Source: Planctomycetota bacterium
GTDB lineage: Bacteria; Planctomycetota; Phycisphaerae; UBA1845; PWPN01
Direction of reading: 5' to 3'
DNA: 5,116 nucleotides
NCBI GenBank assembly: GCA_016209665.1
Contig: JACQVT010000753.1
Location: 1-5,116, forward strand
The notes beneath the pieces were generated by a model, which had not been told where the DNA came from, searched no databases, and was given only the letters and a program-made list of their open reading frames with translations. The position numbers and the translations under genes were made by a program. The number at the start of each line of letters is the position of its first letter. Positions within the stretch are counted from its first letter, which is position 1. Positions 5,000-5,116 of the stretch are shown here, in pieces.

Positions 5000-5116
5000 A
5001 TGGCGGATACTGACACGAGCCTGGCACCGAATCGCGTGGACGAGGAGACGCAGGAGTGGCTTGAGTCGCTGGCGTACGTGCTCAAGTCCAAGGGGCCCGA
5101 GCGGGCCCTCGAGATC
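5000..5116 (+). CDS. aceE: Pyruvate dehydrogenase E1 component (homodimeric type), N-terminus only
   Basis: The first 39 residues are present and the gene runs off the right edge. Residues 14-38 read DEETQEWLESLAYVLKSKG followed by PERALE, which is the characteristic N-terminal segment of homodimeric AceE-type E1 (an acidic ET-x2-WL-x-SL pattern with a G-x-ERA motif). In E. coli this N-terminal region binds the E2 acetyltransferase subunit. The enzyme uses thiamine diphosphate to decarboxylate pyruvate and acetylate the E2 lipoyl group, feeding acetyl-CoA to the citric acid cycle. The ATG is preceded by GAGG (4991-4994) at a 5-base gap, supporting this start. The catalytic domains lie outside the window, so whether the gene is intact cannot be judged. 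aceF and lpd might follow, but this cannot be seen. Confidence 0.85.
   Translation, partial: MADTDTSLAPNRVDEETQEWLESLAYVLKSKGPERALEI

Noticed and set aside
4634..5091. Minus-strand small open frames across the aceE leader and N-terminus
   Set aside because: No motifs. They cover intergenic hairpins and lie opposite a recognisable aceE start.
1..5116. Defence island, CRISPR array, prophage or novel gene cluster
   Set aside because: No spaced direct repeats, integrase, transposase, toxin-antitoxin pair or nuclease is seen. The genes are signalling, housekeeping and transport functions.

Overview
The window is GC-rich chromosomal DNA with densely packed genes. It holds five genes: one cut by the left edge, three complete, and one cut by the right edge. 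Order and strand: a response-regulator-like protein (-, its 3' end runs off the left edge), an MgtC/SapB-family membrane protein (+), recO (-), a large sodium:solute symporter (-), and the start of aceE for pyruvate dehydrogenase E1 (+, runs off the right edge). The base composition, the enlarged symporter and a short double-hairpin intergenic repeat would suit a planctomycete or a similar GC-rich Gram-negative bacterium. That is recollection and inference; no marker gene here fixes the taxonomy.

Left part (1-1348): the receiver-domain gene and the MgtC-like gene are divergent. The spacer of about 430 bases between them contains weak promoter-like boxes and one well-placed Shine-Dalgarno followed by a nine-codon ORF. 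The receiver has lost its phosphoacceptor aspartate (Gly57), so it is probably a pseudo-receiver.

Middle (1349-4556): the MgtC-like gene and recO converge with only 8 bases between their stop codons. recO lies directly downstream of the symporter on the same strand, 29 bases away, so the two are probably co-transcribed. The symporter is 807 aa. It starts at a TTG placed 7 bases after a near-perfect Shine-Dalgarno. It keeps the Na+-site motifs of the SSS family, and carries an Ala/Pro-rich linker plus a soluble insert built from two copies of a roughly 45-residue repeat.

Right part (4557-5116): the divergent symporter/aceE spacer of 443 bases holds a likely promoter for the symporter and a 68-base element of two inverted, similar hairpins with compensatory base changes. 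It also holds a GC-rich inverted repeat and, just before aceE, two overlapping hairpins that cannot form together, one with a GCAA tetraloop.

The genes do not form one pathway: they cover signalling, membrane function, recombinational repair, Na+-coupled uptake and central carbon metabolism. No defence system, CRISPR array, tRNA, rRNA or complete transposon is visible. The most unusual items are the covarying double hairpin, the duplicated symporter insert, the aspartate-less receiver and the possible switch-like aceE leader.
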